A DNA stretch of 15,514 bases from JBBQFC01 sp038321615 (GTDB lineage: Bacteria; Bacteroidota; Bacteroidia; Flavobacteriales_D; Cryomorphaceae). The notes under the pieces were generated by a model that did not search any database, was not told the DNA's origin, and saw only the letters and a program-made list of their open reading frames with translations. Within the stretch, counting starts at the first letter, position 1. Each line of letters begins with the position of its first letter. Positions 1 through 5,946 of this stretch are shown here, piece after piece. Location of the stretch: contig JBBQFC010000068.1 in assembly GCA_038321615.1 (NCBI GenBank), positions 1 to 15,514 of the forward strand, in the 5' to 3' direction. The translations under genes were made by a program, and so were the position numbers.

Positions 1-234
1 ATTTTCAATCGCAACAGCGGAATAGTGCAGTTTATTAATTATCTCATTAATTAATAGGTTTTCGATCCGTTTCCAATTTTCTAGTTCAGATTCAGTCAAT
101 ACAAACGAAGTATCAGCGATTAGTTGTCGACTTGCATTATAGATGAGCGAAGAGTCTTGCGCACGAGCACAAAGTGAAAAGAAAAGAAGCAAAATAATCA
201 AAATTCTCATGCTTAGTTTAAACAGTTCGTTCAT
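1..234 (-). CDS. Exported protein of unknown function, 3' part beyond window edge
   Basis: This frame stays open from the ATG at 234 to the left edge of the window, giving 78 residues of an incomplete protein. The N-terminus has a clear signal peptide: a hydrophobic run (ILIILLLFFSLC) followed by a probable cleavage site near ARAQ, about residues 23-26. The mature part seen so far is polar and probably helical and has no motif I recognise. A second in-frame ATG at 210 would also leave a usable signal peptide, so the start is uncertain by 8 codons. It is the third minus-strand gene of the AT-rich block and follows the exported gene at 302-1855, with an attC-like hairpin between them. The function is unknown. 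The signal peptide and open frame make a real gene likely. Confidence 0.65.
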   Translation of the reverse strand, partial: MNELFKLSMRILIILLLFFSLCARAQDSSLIYNASRQLIADTSFVLTESELENWKRIENLLINEIINKLHYSAVAIEN

Positions 235-242
235 CGTGCACA

Positions 243-297
243 GCGTTTAGCTAAACGCATGTGTCCCGAAGGGCATTGCGTTTAGGTTTTGTTAGGG
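243..297 (-). repeat. attC-like hairpin element 1
   Basis: On the plus strand a 9-bp perfect inverted repeat (CTAAACGCA at 251-259, TGCGTTTAG at 277-285) encloses the apex GTGTCCCGAAGGGCAT (261-276). Five bases later comes GTTAGGG (291-297), which reads CCCTAAC on the minus strand just after the stop of the 302-1855 gene. A further GCGTTTAG copy at 243-250 makes a perfect 16-bp palindrome (243-258) with the left arm. The order stop codon, YYYAAC box, hairpin, next gene is that of an integron attC site. The opposite GTTRRRY core is not clear here; the nearest candidate is GTTTAAA near 223-217. It may instead be another kind of intergenic repeat. Confidence 0.5.
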
Positions 298-301
298 TGC
301 T

Positions 302-1855
302 TTATTCCTTCAATATGTTTATCAGGTCAATTTCTAAAAAACTCCTTTCCTGTGCATTGTACAATTTTCCGTTTAAGAAAGTTGACCTGCTTGATGCGGA
401 AAATTCAGCAATTTTTTTGCCATCCGCATCAATCACAACGGTCTTATTTTCCTTGGCAAGAAACTTCTTATTATCCCTGTTCAAATAGTAAATGTAAAAA
501 TCATCAAATTCTATTTCGTTTTCAATTTTCAAGTCTGAGCTGAGAGTCAAAGCCCTTGCGTTCTTGGTATATACATAGTGTTTTTTAGAATCCATGCTTG
601 GTAAACTCAGGAATAATGAATCCCTTTCAACAAACACCTGTTCACCAATGAAGTCGTTTAGTTCTCCGTATTTCTCGATATTGAACTTTTGATCTTTAAT
701 CAATTGTCCAGTAATCGCAGAATATTTGGATACATGATCATTGAATACAAATAGTAACTCCTCACCAATTCGATCAATTGCCTTAATTATTTCCTTTTTT
801 TCGTTTGATACTTTTACCAAATATTTCTGATCGCCAGAGTCAAGATCAAAAGATGCAATAAAAGGAGTTCCAAAGTCAAGCTGACGATTCCCCATGTAGG
901 CATAACCTCTATTTACCATAACGAGATTATCATTTAATTTAAAAATCAGGGACTTACTCGTCAAATCATTTGGAAGAGATTTTTGCCATAGGACATCTCC
1001 TTCTTTATTCAGTTTGACTAAATGCTCTTTAGATGCGAAATAAATATTTAGGCTATCAACAATCACATTTGAAGCTACATCCCTAACAAGATTTTGACCA
1101 GTAGAAACTGAGTACATTCCTGTTAGCAAGCCAGCTGCAATTCCCAAACCAGTTCCAACTGCGGATGCCGTGTAATCCTTCTTTCCTGTGATAGTATAAT
1201 AATCCCAGCCTGTTCCATCAAATATATTTACCGTATGTAGTCCAGAGGCACCAATCAACAGAGTTGAGTCGTTCAAATAGCAAACGTTATTCCAGCTGTA
1301 TTCTCGACTAATTTCTCTCTGCCAAATAGGTTGGCCATTAGTGAGATCAATACCTTCAAGAATATTCTCTTTTCCTTTTGAAGCTTGGATTTTATACCCA
1401 ATCCCAATTTTGTCAACAGGGTCAGCAAAGATTAGTGAGTTCTTCACTTCCCATAGTTGTTGCCCAGTAAGGTTTTCCAAACAGAAACTTTTTACTCCAG
1501 TGGTATGAAGTGTTACACCTCCGTATTGTTCAATACTTTCAACTTGGTAAGCAATTTTATGAAACCAAAGCACTTTGTTTTTGTCAAGGTCATATCGAAT
1601 AACCTCTCCTTTGTTTGCTAACCATTTATCTTTTCTTAAGCCTCTTAACTGAATTGTCACATAGTTGTAAATCGTGTCTATTTGAAAATCATGAACCCGT
1701 TCGGGAAACGTATATTTATTCGCCGGTATAGATTCACCAGTCAGTAAGTTTTTTCCAACAACTTTGGAGTTTGTTAATACGGTAATCTCTTTTTGAGCAA
1801 ACCCAGAAAGTGAGCTCAGAACTACCACAACTAAAATTAAATTGATTCTTCTCAT
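302..1855 (-). CDS. Exported PQQ/beta-propeller-like repeat protein, function unknown
   Basis: The predicted protein has 517 residues. I chose the ATG at 1855 because it opens directly onto a signal peptide (MRRINLILVVVVLSSLSGFA, then Q). The frame continues upstream to 1915, but that stretch runs through the attC-like hairpin and is unlikely to be coding. The mature protein carries spaced repeats in which a hydrophobic strand is followed by a turn and a W or K strand, such as LTGQQLWEV, LTNGQPIWQRE and NKEGDVLWQK. This pattern is typical of PQQ-like or WD-like beta-propellers. A glycine-rich hydrophobic stretch lies mid-protein (VGTGLGIAAGLLTG) and interrupts the repeats. No catalytic motif is visible. 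The sequence is markedly AT-rich compared with the genes right of 3199. It probably acts in the periplasm or at the cell surface; the specific role is unknown. Confidence 0.8.
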   Translation of the reverse strand: MRRINLILVVVVLSSLSGFAQKEITVLTNSKVVGKNLLTGESIPANKYTFPERVHDFQIDTIYNYVTIQLRGLRKDKWLANKGEVIRYDLDKNKVLWFHKIAYQVESIEQYGGVTLHTTGVKSFCLENLTGQQLWEVKNSLIFADPVDKIGIGYKIQASKGKENILEGIDLTNGQPIWQREISREYSWNNVCYLNDSTLLIGASGLHTVNIFDGTGWDYYTITGKKDYTASAVGTGLGIAAGLLTGMYSVSTGQNLVRDVASNVIVDSLNIYFASKEHLVKLNKEGDVLWQKSLPNDLTSKSLIFKLNDNLVMVNRGYAYMGNRQLDFGTPFIASFDLDSGDQKYLVKVSNEKKEIIKAIDRIGEELLFVFNDHVSKYSAITGQLIKDQKFNIEKYGELNDFIGEQVFVERDSLFLSLPSMDSKKHYVYTKNARALTLSSDLKIENEIEFDDFYIYYLNRDNKKFLAKENKTVVIDADGKKIAEFSASSRSTFLNGKLYNAQERSFLEIDLINILKE

Positions 1856-1873
1856 TTCAGATTTCTCTATGCA

Positions 1874-1932
1874 CTTTAACGCTACTGTATGGTGCGTGTC
1901 CCGGAGGGCATGCACTATACAGAATGTTAGGT
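1874..1932 (-). repeat. attC-like hairpin element 2 (59 bp)
   Basis: Read on the minus strand, the element opens with ACCTAAC (1932-1926) right after the stop of the Sel1 gene. A long imperfect hairpin follows (plus-strand arms 1885-1902 and 1906-1922, loop GGA). The arms pair along about 17 positions with two G-T pairs and one bulged base. The element closes with GTTAAAG (1880-1874), one base off the GTTRRRY consensus. Box to box it spans 59 bp, within the size range of known attC sites, and the next gene starts 19 bases later. The bulge and box layout match attC folding rules. The apex is nearly identical to that of the element at 243-297. Confidence 0.55.
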
Positions 1933-1936
1933 TTAG

Positions 1937-2647
1937 TTATATTTTTTCTTCATTCGTCATCTTGAGCAGCAGCACTTCCACTTCTTGTTTAAACAAATCA
2001 TTATCCTTCACTCTTTCTACTATTTCAATTGCCTTTGAAATGTCTTTTTCAACTCCGTCTCCTCTATAATATTTGAGTCCGAGATTCATACAGCAATGAA
2101 TATGCGAGTCTTTAGCACCTGCTTCTAAATACATTAATGCTCTATCTGAGTCTGGTGTAATTCCGCCAATACCTTTTTCGTATATCTGGTTTAGTTTTGA
2201 ATTGCAATTACCAACGAATTCATTTCTTGCTATAAGGTCGATATAGATTTTAACAGCTTCGTGAATTTTATCATTGTTTTCTTCGTAATAGTAATTTGCT
2301 AACGCAAATCCCGCTTGTTCTTCTCCTAACTCCCAAGATTTAATCCAATATTTCTCAGCTTGTTTGTGGCTTTCTTTTACTCCTTCCCCAAAATAATAGA
2401 GGTCAGCTAATTCCAATCCTGCTTCAGCATCGCCTAATTCCAATCCCATTTCAAGAAAGCCTATTCCTTTTTTAATGTTCTTCTTTATATTCGAAATTCC
2501 TTTTTCCGCACCAATGTACATTTGACCTATCAAGGTATTCGCTTCAGCACTTTTGTCAAGTGTAATTGATTCAAGAAGCTGAATCGCTTCCTTCTCGTTA
2601 TCGTCTTGCCAGAGTTCCGTGGCTTTATTTATAATCTCTTGGGTCAT
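1937..2647 (-). CDS. Sel1-like (TPR-related) repeat protein
   Basis: The predicted protein has 236 residues and no signal peptide, so it is probably cytoplasmic. It consists almost wholly of Sel1-like helical repeats. The clearest are at about residues 71-107 (AGLELADLYYFGEGV, then a basic linker) and 180-214 (MNLGLKYYRGDGVEKDISKA). Weaker units lie at about 35-70, 108-144 and 149-179. The A-x-x-x-L-a-x-x-Y-x-x-G-x-G-V pattern is diagnostic of the family. Sel1 proteins serve as scaffolds for protein-protein contacts, and no enzyme motif is present. The ATG at 2647 lies 11 bases after a GTTAGGT box and the stop is followed at once by ACCTAAC, so the gene fills a cassette-like unit exactly. Base composition is AT-rich. 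The partner protein is unknown. Confidence 0.85.
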   Translation of the reverse strand: MTQEIINKATELWQDDNEKEAIQLLESITLDKSAEANTLIGQMYIGAEKGISNIKKNIKKGIGFLEMGLELGDAEAGLELADLYYFGEGVKESHKQAEKYWIKSWELGEEQAGFALANYYYEENNDKIHEAVKIYIDLIARNEFVGNCNSKLNQIYEKGIGGITPDSDRALMYLEAGAKDSHIHCCMNLGLKYYRGDGVEKDISKAIEIVERVKDNDLFKQEVEVLLLKMTNEEKI

Positions 2648-2657
2648 TTCTAATTAA

Positions 2658-2764
2658 ACCTAACATAAGTATATACGACACTCCACCCTTTCCTATTGCG
2701 TATATCCCGCTATAAGGGCGGATATACGATACGGTATATCGTATATATCGCTTATGTGCGCCAT
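2658..2764 (-). repeat. attC-like hairpin element 3 (longer, divergent)
   Basis: On the plus strand ACCTAAC (2658-2664) overlaps the arm acataag/tatatacga (2663-2678, sharing the t at 2670), which pairs with tcgtatata-tcg-cttatgt (2739-2757). This gives about 16 paired bases with a 3-base bulge. An inner hairpin (GTATATCC ... GGATATAC) surrounds CCC...GGG near 2700-2727. Read on the minus strand, the element ends in GTTAGGT 11 bases before the Sel1 start codon, where an attC 3' core would be expected. The matching RYYYAAC box at the far end is not recognisable, so this copy is either decayed or a different type. Confidence 0.45.
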
Positions 2765-2916
2765 CCAAAACCGAAAGTAATCAAAATCGGAAATCGCGCG
2801 TAAGCCTTTTGGCAAAGAAGTGCGCTTGGGATTGAAATAAGCGTTCTGATTCTCAGTCGGCCTAAGTCCGTTTGGAGATTTCGGTTTGATTCAGCTTGCA
2901 ATCTGCTTTCACCCTT

Positions 2917-2938
2917 TTTGAAATCGGCTGATTTCAAA
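2917..2938. repeat. Perfect 9-bp inverted repeat
   Basis: TTTGAAATC (2917-2925) and GATTTCAAA (2930-2938) are exact reverse complements around the loop GGCT. There is no following T-run on either strand, so it is not a standard terminator. Its role is unknown. Confidence 0.6.
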
Positions 2939-2940
2939 TG

Positions 2941-2980
2941 TCATCGACTGTTCTCGACCGTTCTCGACTTCGCTCGACTG
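2941..2980. repeat. Short 10-bp tandem repeat, four units
   Basis: Four consecutive decamers read tcatcgactg, ttctcgaccg, ttctcgactt and cgctcgactg. All share TCGAC at the same phase. The repeat starts three bases after the perfect hairpin at 2917-2938. It may be a protein-binding array or part of a dispersed repeat. Confidence 0.6.
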
Positions 2981-3198
2981 TTTGAAAAACGCGGCCCGAA
3001 CACCGTGGCTTATATACTGCCGCTCGATAATTAATCGCTCCGCCCGAAAGGGATTGGATGCACCATAATTTCTCTCCTTTGGGTCGCGAAATCACCCGAG
3101 CAAACGGAAGCCGATTACGTAATTTGGCAACCGGCTTCACTTAGAATCTTCCAAAAATCCCGCCCCGAAGACTTTCTATCTTACTTTCGCAGTAAGCC

Positions 3199-3975
3199 AT
3201 GAAAATCTCCATCGAAATACATCAACACATGTACCGCGCTGATCTCGCTGCGCCAATCGATCTTTCTATTCCCATAGGTCCAAATGGTCCGAGGGCGTGG
3301 TATGTCGATCCGGTGCGAATAGAACCCGTAATGACCGATCGTTTCACGGGGAGTGTGGCGCTTGGCGGGGCGGTTAATTTTCGAAATATCCGCTTCAACC
3401 CCCACGGCCATGGCACCCATACCGAAACTCAGGGCCATATTGACGCCGAGGTGCAATCGATCAATCAAACGCTCAGGCAATTTTTCTTTTTGGCTCGATT
3501 GATCACTGTGGAGCCCACTGCCTTTTCCGGAAAGGAAAAAGCGTATGTAAAACACGGCGATGCAATTATTACCGCGGCGCAGCTGGAAAGACGCTGGGAA
3601 GATCAGCTCCAACCGGAAGCCTTGATCATACGAACGCTACCTAATACCCACGACAAACTTTCGAAAAATTATTCGAACACGAATCCGGCTTATTTCGAGC
3701 CCGAAGCACTGCGGTATATGCGCTCCAAAGGAATTTTACATTTACTCACCGACTTGCCGTCCGTAGATCGCGAAGAAGACGGCGGTAAACTTCTTGCCCA
3801 TCACGCTTTTTGGAAAAGTGGCTTTCCGACCGATACCGATTGCACCATTTCTGAAATGATTTACGCAGCCAACGAAGTCGCCGACGGCTATTATTTACTC
3901 AATCTGCAGATTGCTCCTTTCGAAAACGACGCAACCCCAAGTAAGCCGGTGATCTTTAAACTCGACGAAATATGA
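3199..3975 (+). CDS. Cyclase-family metal-dependent hydrolase (kynurenine formamidase-like)
   Basis: The predicted protein has 258 residues, normal for the family. It belongs to the cyclase / kynurenine-formamidase superfamily, whose members are metal-dependent amide or ester hydrolases. The signature is present as HGTHTE (residues 71-76) followed by H80. The usual motif is HGTHxD, and Glu at the sixth position gives a variant form. A second conserved block near residues 185-210 (LPSVDREEDGG, then AHHAFW) carries the other active-site histidine. The N-terminus has the family's early DLSIPI strand, which supports the ATG at 3199. It has no signal peptide. It leads a plus-strand operon and overlaps the next gene by 4 bp (ATGA). 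The substrate cannot be inferred from the sequence; a role in tryptophan breakdown is possible, but no other kynurenine-pathway gene is nearby. Confidence 0.85.
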   Translation: MKISIEIHQHMYRADLAAPIDLSIPIGPNGPRAWYVDPVRIEPVMTDRFTGSVALGGAVNFRNIRFNPHGHGTHTETQGHIDAEVQSINQTLRQFFFLARLITVEPTAFSGKEKAYVKHGDAIITAAQLERRWEDQLQPEALIIRTLPNTHDKLSKNYSNTNPAYFEPEALRYMRSKGILHLLTDLPSVDREEDGGKLLAHHAFWKSGFPTDTDCTISEMIYAANEVADGYYLLNLQIAPFENDATPSKPVIFKLDEI

Positions 3976-4331
3976 ACGTCGAAGATTTCCGAGCGTATTG
4001 CCTTGCCAAGAAAGGCGTTACCGAAGGATTTCCATTTGGTGGCGACACCCTCGTTTTTAAAGTAATGGATAAGCTATTTGCGCTAACGAATGTCGACCAA
4101 TTTCAATCGATTAATCTCAAATGTAACCCCGGTAGAGCCATCGAGCTGCGCGAGCAATATCCGCATGGTGTGCTGCCGGGTTACCATATGAATAAAGCTC
4201 ATTGGAACACCGTAACGACCCAAGCAGGCATCCCAGAAACCTTGCTTTACGAATTGATCGACCATTCGTACCAACTCATTGTGGATGGATTATCGCGCAA
4301 ACTGCGCGCAGAGCTCGAAGCAATGGTGTAA
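3972..4331 (+). CDS. MmcQ/YjbR family protein
   Basis: The predicted protein has 119 residues, matching this small family with a CyaY-like fold. Recognisable segments are the N-terminal FRAYCLAKKGVTEGFPFG, the central KVMDKLFAL strand, the NLKCNP segment, and the highly typical PGYHMNKAHWNTV block around residues 74-86. The C-terminal helix (LLYELIDHSYQLIVDGL) is also standard. Members are often labelled DNA-binding from fold comparison, but the biological role is poorly known. The start overlaps the stop of the cyclase-family gene by 4 bp and the next gene begins 12 bp after its stop, so it is cotranscribed. Family assignment is secure; function is not. Confidence 0.9.
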   Translation: MNVEDFRAYCLAKKGVTEGFPFGGDTLVFKVMDKLFALTNVDQFQSINLKCNPGRAIELREQYPHGVLPGYHMNKAHWNTVTTQAGIPETLLYELIDHSYQLIVDGLSRKLRAELEAMV

Positions 4332-4343
4332 TTTCGCCCTCCC

Positions 4344-4940
4344 ATGTCCAGGCACAGTATTTCACGTAGGGTTTTCAAATATTTCATTCGGGGCATTTTT
4401 TTAGTCGTACCGATAACCCTGATCATTTACGTGATTTACGGCCTGTTTACTTTTTTAGACCAACTTTTGCCCGCCCTTATTCCGGCGCTTGAAGGTATTC
4501 CCGGCGTAGGCTTGGTTATATTGCTGGTGGGTATCACTGTATTGGGTTATTTGGGTTCATCTTTCATTGCTGAGCCGATCTACGAAAGAGCGAATAAATT
4601 ACTCGACCGTGTGCCGTTGATCAAAACCGTTTACACCGCCATTACCGATTTATTATCTGCATTCGTGGGTCAGAAAAAGAGCTTCTCAAAGCCGGTACTC
4701 GTGAAGATGAACAAATCGGCCGACGTGGAAAAAATTGGCTTTATCACTGCCGAAGACTTAAGTCGGCTTCAGATCGGTTCGGGTAAAATTGCCGTTTACC
4801 TTCCCCATAGCTATGCCTTTTCGGGAAATCTCTTTATCGTACCGATCGAAAATGTTACTCCGATAATTGGCAGTACGCCCGAAATCATGAAGTTCATCGT
4901 ATCGGGCGGAGTAACGGAAGTTGGTACCCGCGAAGAATGA
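4344..4940 (+). CDS. DUF502 family inner-membrane protein
   Basis: The predicted protein has 198 residues. It begins with a basic segment (MSRHSISRRVFKYF) and has two hydrophobic helices at about residues 14-38 and 50-75. A conserved segment follows (IAEPIYERANKLLDRVPLIKTVY, residues 75-98), then a soluble part rich in beta strands ending in FIVSGGVTEV. This order is that of DUF502 proteins, which are found widely in bacteria and plants and have no settled biochemical role. The two membrane helices should leave the C-terminal domain in the cytoplasm, though topology is inferred. It lies 12 bp after the MmcQ/YjbR gene and overlaps the EamA gene by 4 bp, so all four genes 3199-5848 form one operon. 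Confidence 0.88.
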   Translation: MSRHSISRRVFKYFIRGIFLVVPITLIIYVIYGLFTFLDQLLPALIPALEGIPGVGLVILLVGITVLGYLGSSFIAEPIYERANKLLDRVPLIKTVYTAITDLLSAFVGQKKSFSKPVLVKMNKSADVEKIGFITAEDLSRLQIGSGKIAVYLPHSYAFSGNLFIVPIENVTPIIGSTPEIMKFIVSGGVTEVGTREE

Positions 4941-5848
4941 AAAAACTCGTTGCTGGAAATTTATTCCTCCTTCACCTCATCGTGTTCATCTATGGTTTTA
5001 CGGCCATTTTGGGCAAACTAATTAGTATCGGGTCGGGGCAATTGGTGTGGTGGCGTATGGTAATAGCAGCTGTGGTGATAGCCGCCTATGCCTATTCGAA
5101 AGGCAAAATCAAAAAATCGCTTCTCGACCGTGGGCCGCTTTACGCAGCGGTGGGTTTAATCATCGCCGCGCATTGGATTACCTTTTTCGAAGCTATTAAA
5201 GTTTCCAACGTATCGGTTACCCTGGCGTGCCTTAGCTCTTCCGCTTTGTTTACAGCTTTACTTGAGCCCTTGCTCTTCCGTCGCAAAATCGACCCATTCG
5301 AGCTCATTTTTGGAACGATGGTTGTCGCTGGATTACTCCTTATTTTCCGATTTGAAACGGAGTACACCTGGGGAATTACCCTCGCCTTGATCTCCGCTTT
5401 TTTGGCTTCTGCATTCAATACTACCAATGGCCTTCTCATTCGCAAGGACAATCCCTACCGCATAAGTTTGGTAGAAATGATCGGCGGTGTGATTGGCATT
5501 AGCATCTATCTTCTATTTAAGGGGCAATTCAATGAAGCGCTTTTCGATGTGCCGCCGCTCGATTGGTTATGGTTGCTGATTTTAGGCATAATATGCACGG
5601 CCTTCGCCTTTGTGGTAGGCGTAAAAGTAATGGAAGAACTCACCCCATTTACCGTAAGTCTTACCATCAATCTTGAGCCCGTATATGGTATTATTCTGGC
5701 CTATTTGATCTTCGACGACAGCGAGCGGATGAGCCCGCAGTTTTATCTCGGAACGGTATTAATCATGGCTTCCCTTTACCTTAATGCCTTGCGGCGAAAG
5801 CGATTGAAAAAGCAGGAAAGCGTGACGGCGGTGCCGGGGATGGAGTAG
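4937..5848 (+). CDS. EamA/DMT-superfamily transporter
   Basis: The predicted protein has 303 residues with about ten hydrophobic helices, arranged as two EamA repeats of five. The first repeat starts at residue 7 (LFLLHLIVFIYGFTAILGKL), with the family-typical WWRMVIA near residue 38. The second begins near residue 145 and contains the conserved EELTPFTVSLTINLEPVYG segment near residues 233-251. The C-terminus is short and basic (RRKRLKKQ), probably cytoplasmic. EamA proteins export metabolites, amino acids or other small compounds, but the substrate cannot be read from the sequence. It is the last gene of the 3199-5848 operon and overlaps DUF502 by 4 bp. A 98-bp gap then separates it from ispG, so ispG probably has its own promoter. 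Confidence 0.92.
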   Translation: MKKLVAGNLFLLHLIVFIYGFTAILGKLISIGSGQLVWWRMVIAAVVIAAYAYSKGKIKKSLLDRGPLYAAVGLIIAAHWITFFEAIKVSNVSVTLACLSSSALFTALLEPLLFRRKIDPFELIFGTMVVAGLLLIFRFETEYTWGITLALISAFLASAFNTTNGLLIRKDNPYRISLVEMIGGVIGISIYLLFKGQFNEALFDVPPLDWLWLLILGIICTAFAFVVGVKVMEELTPFTVSLTINLEPVYGIILAYLIFDDSERMSPQFYLGTVLIMASLYLNALRRKRLKKQESVTAVPGME

Positions 5849-5917
5849 TAATTTCAAAATTTAATCCCGGAAACACATGCGTACTTTACATCCACACAGG
5901 TAACGGCTGTAAAGCCT

Positions 5918-5925
5918 TAACTTTG
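5918..5925 (+). promoter_or_regulatory. Candidate -7 promoter box for ispG
   Basis: TAACTTTG matches the Bacteroidota -7 consensus TAnnTTTG exactly. It lies 21 bases before the ATG at 5947, which predicts a leader of roughly 15 bases. No good TTTG -33 box is visible at the usual distance. A TTG that could be read as an ispG start lies inside this box. Confidence 0.45.
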
Positions 5926-5946
5926 GCATCCAAAATACTTAGCCAG

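Larger units (their letters stand above)
2765..3198. other. Gene-poor spacer with small repeats
   Basis: No convincing coding region was found in these 434 bases. The two minus-strand frames present (2752-2937, which opens with TTG, and 2934-3140) lack recognisable domains and look like chance. Visible structure: a 10-bp tandem repeat in four units at 2941-2980 (consensus near TTCTCGACTG); a perfect 9-bp hairpin at 2917-2938 (TTTGAAATC, loop GGCT, GATTTCAAA); an inverted repeat GAAGCCG (3107-3113) / CGGCTTC (3132-3138); and CCCGAAAGGG at 3043-3052, which recalls the apex of the attC-like elements. None is followed by a T-run, so I do not call a terminator. TACTTTCG at 3182-3189 could be a weak -7 box for the operon starting at 3199. 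The segment separates the AT-rich block from the ordinary chromosome. Confidence 0.5.

Noticed and set aside
1856..1915. N-terminal extension of the beta-propeller-like gene
   Set aside because: The extra 20 codons run through the attC-like hairpin and would bury the signal peptide; the ATG at 1855 is a better start.
2752..2937. Minus-strand 61-residue frame ending in the third hairpin element
   Set aside because: It opens only with TTG, has no recognised domain or signal, and its end lies inside an inverted repeat. Its position upstream of the hairpin would fit a cassette ORF, but the evidence is too thin.
3107..3138. Inverted repeat GAAGCCG / CGGCTTC as a terminator
   Set aside because: The loop is 18 bases and no T-run follows on either strand.
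2934..3140. Minus-strand 68-residue frame
   Set aside because: The sequence is rich in arginine and serine, spans the 10-bp tandem repeat and has no family features. Probably chance.
5905..5916. Small GGCT-GTAA-AGCC hairpin before ispG
   Set aside because: The stem is only 4 bp and may be chance; no terminator or riboswitch features accompany it.
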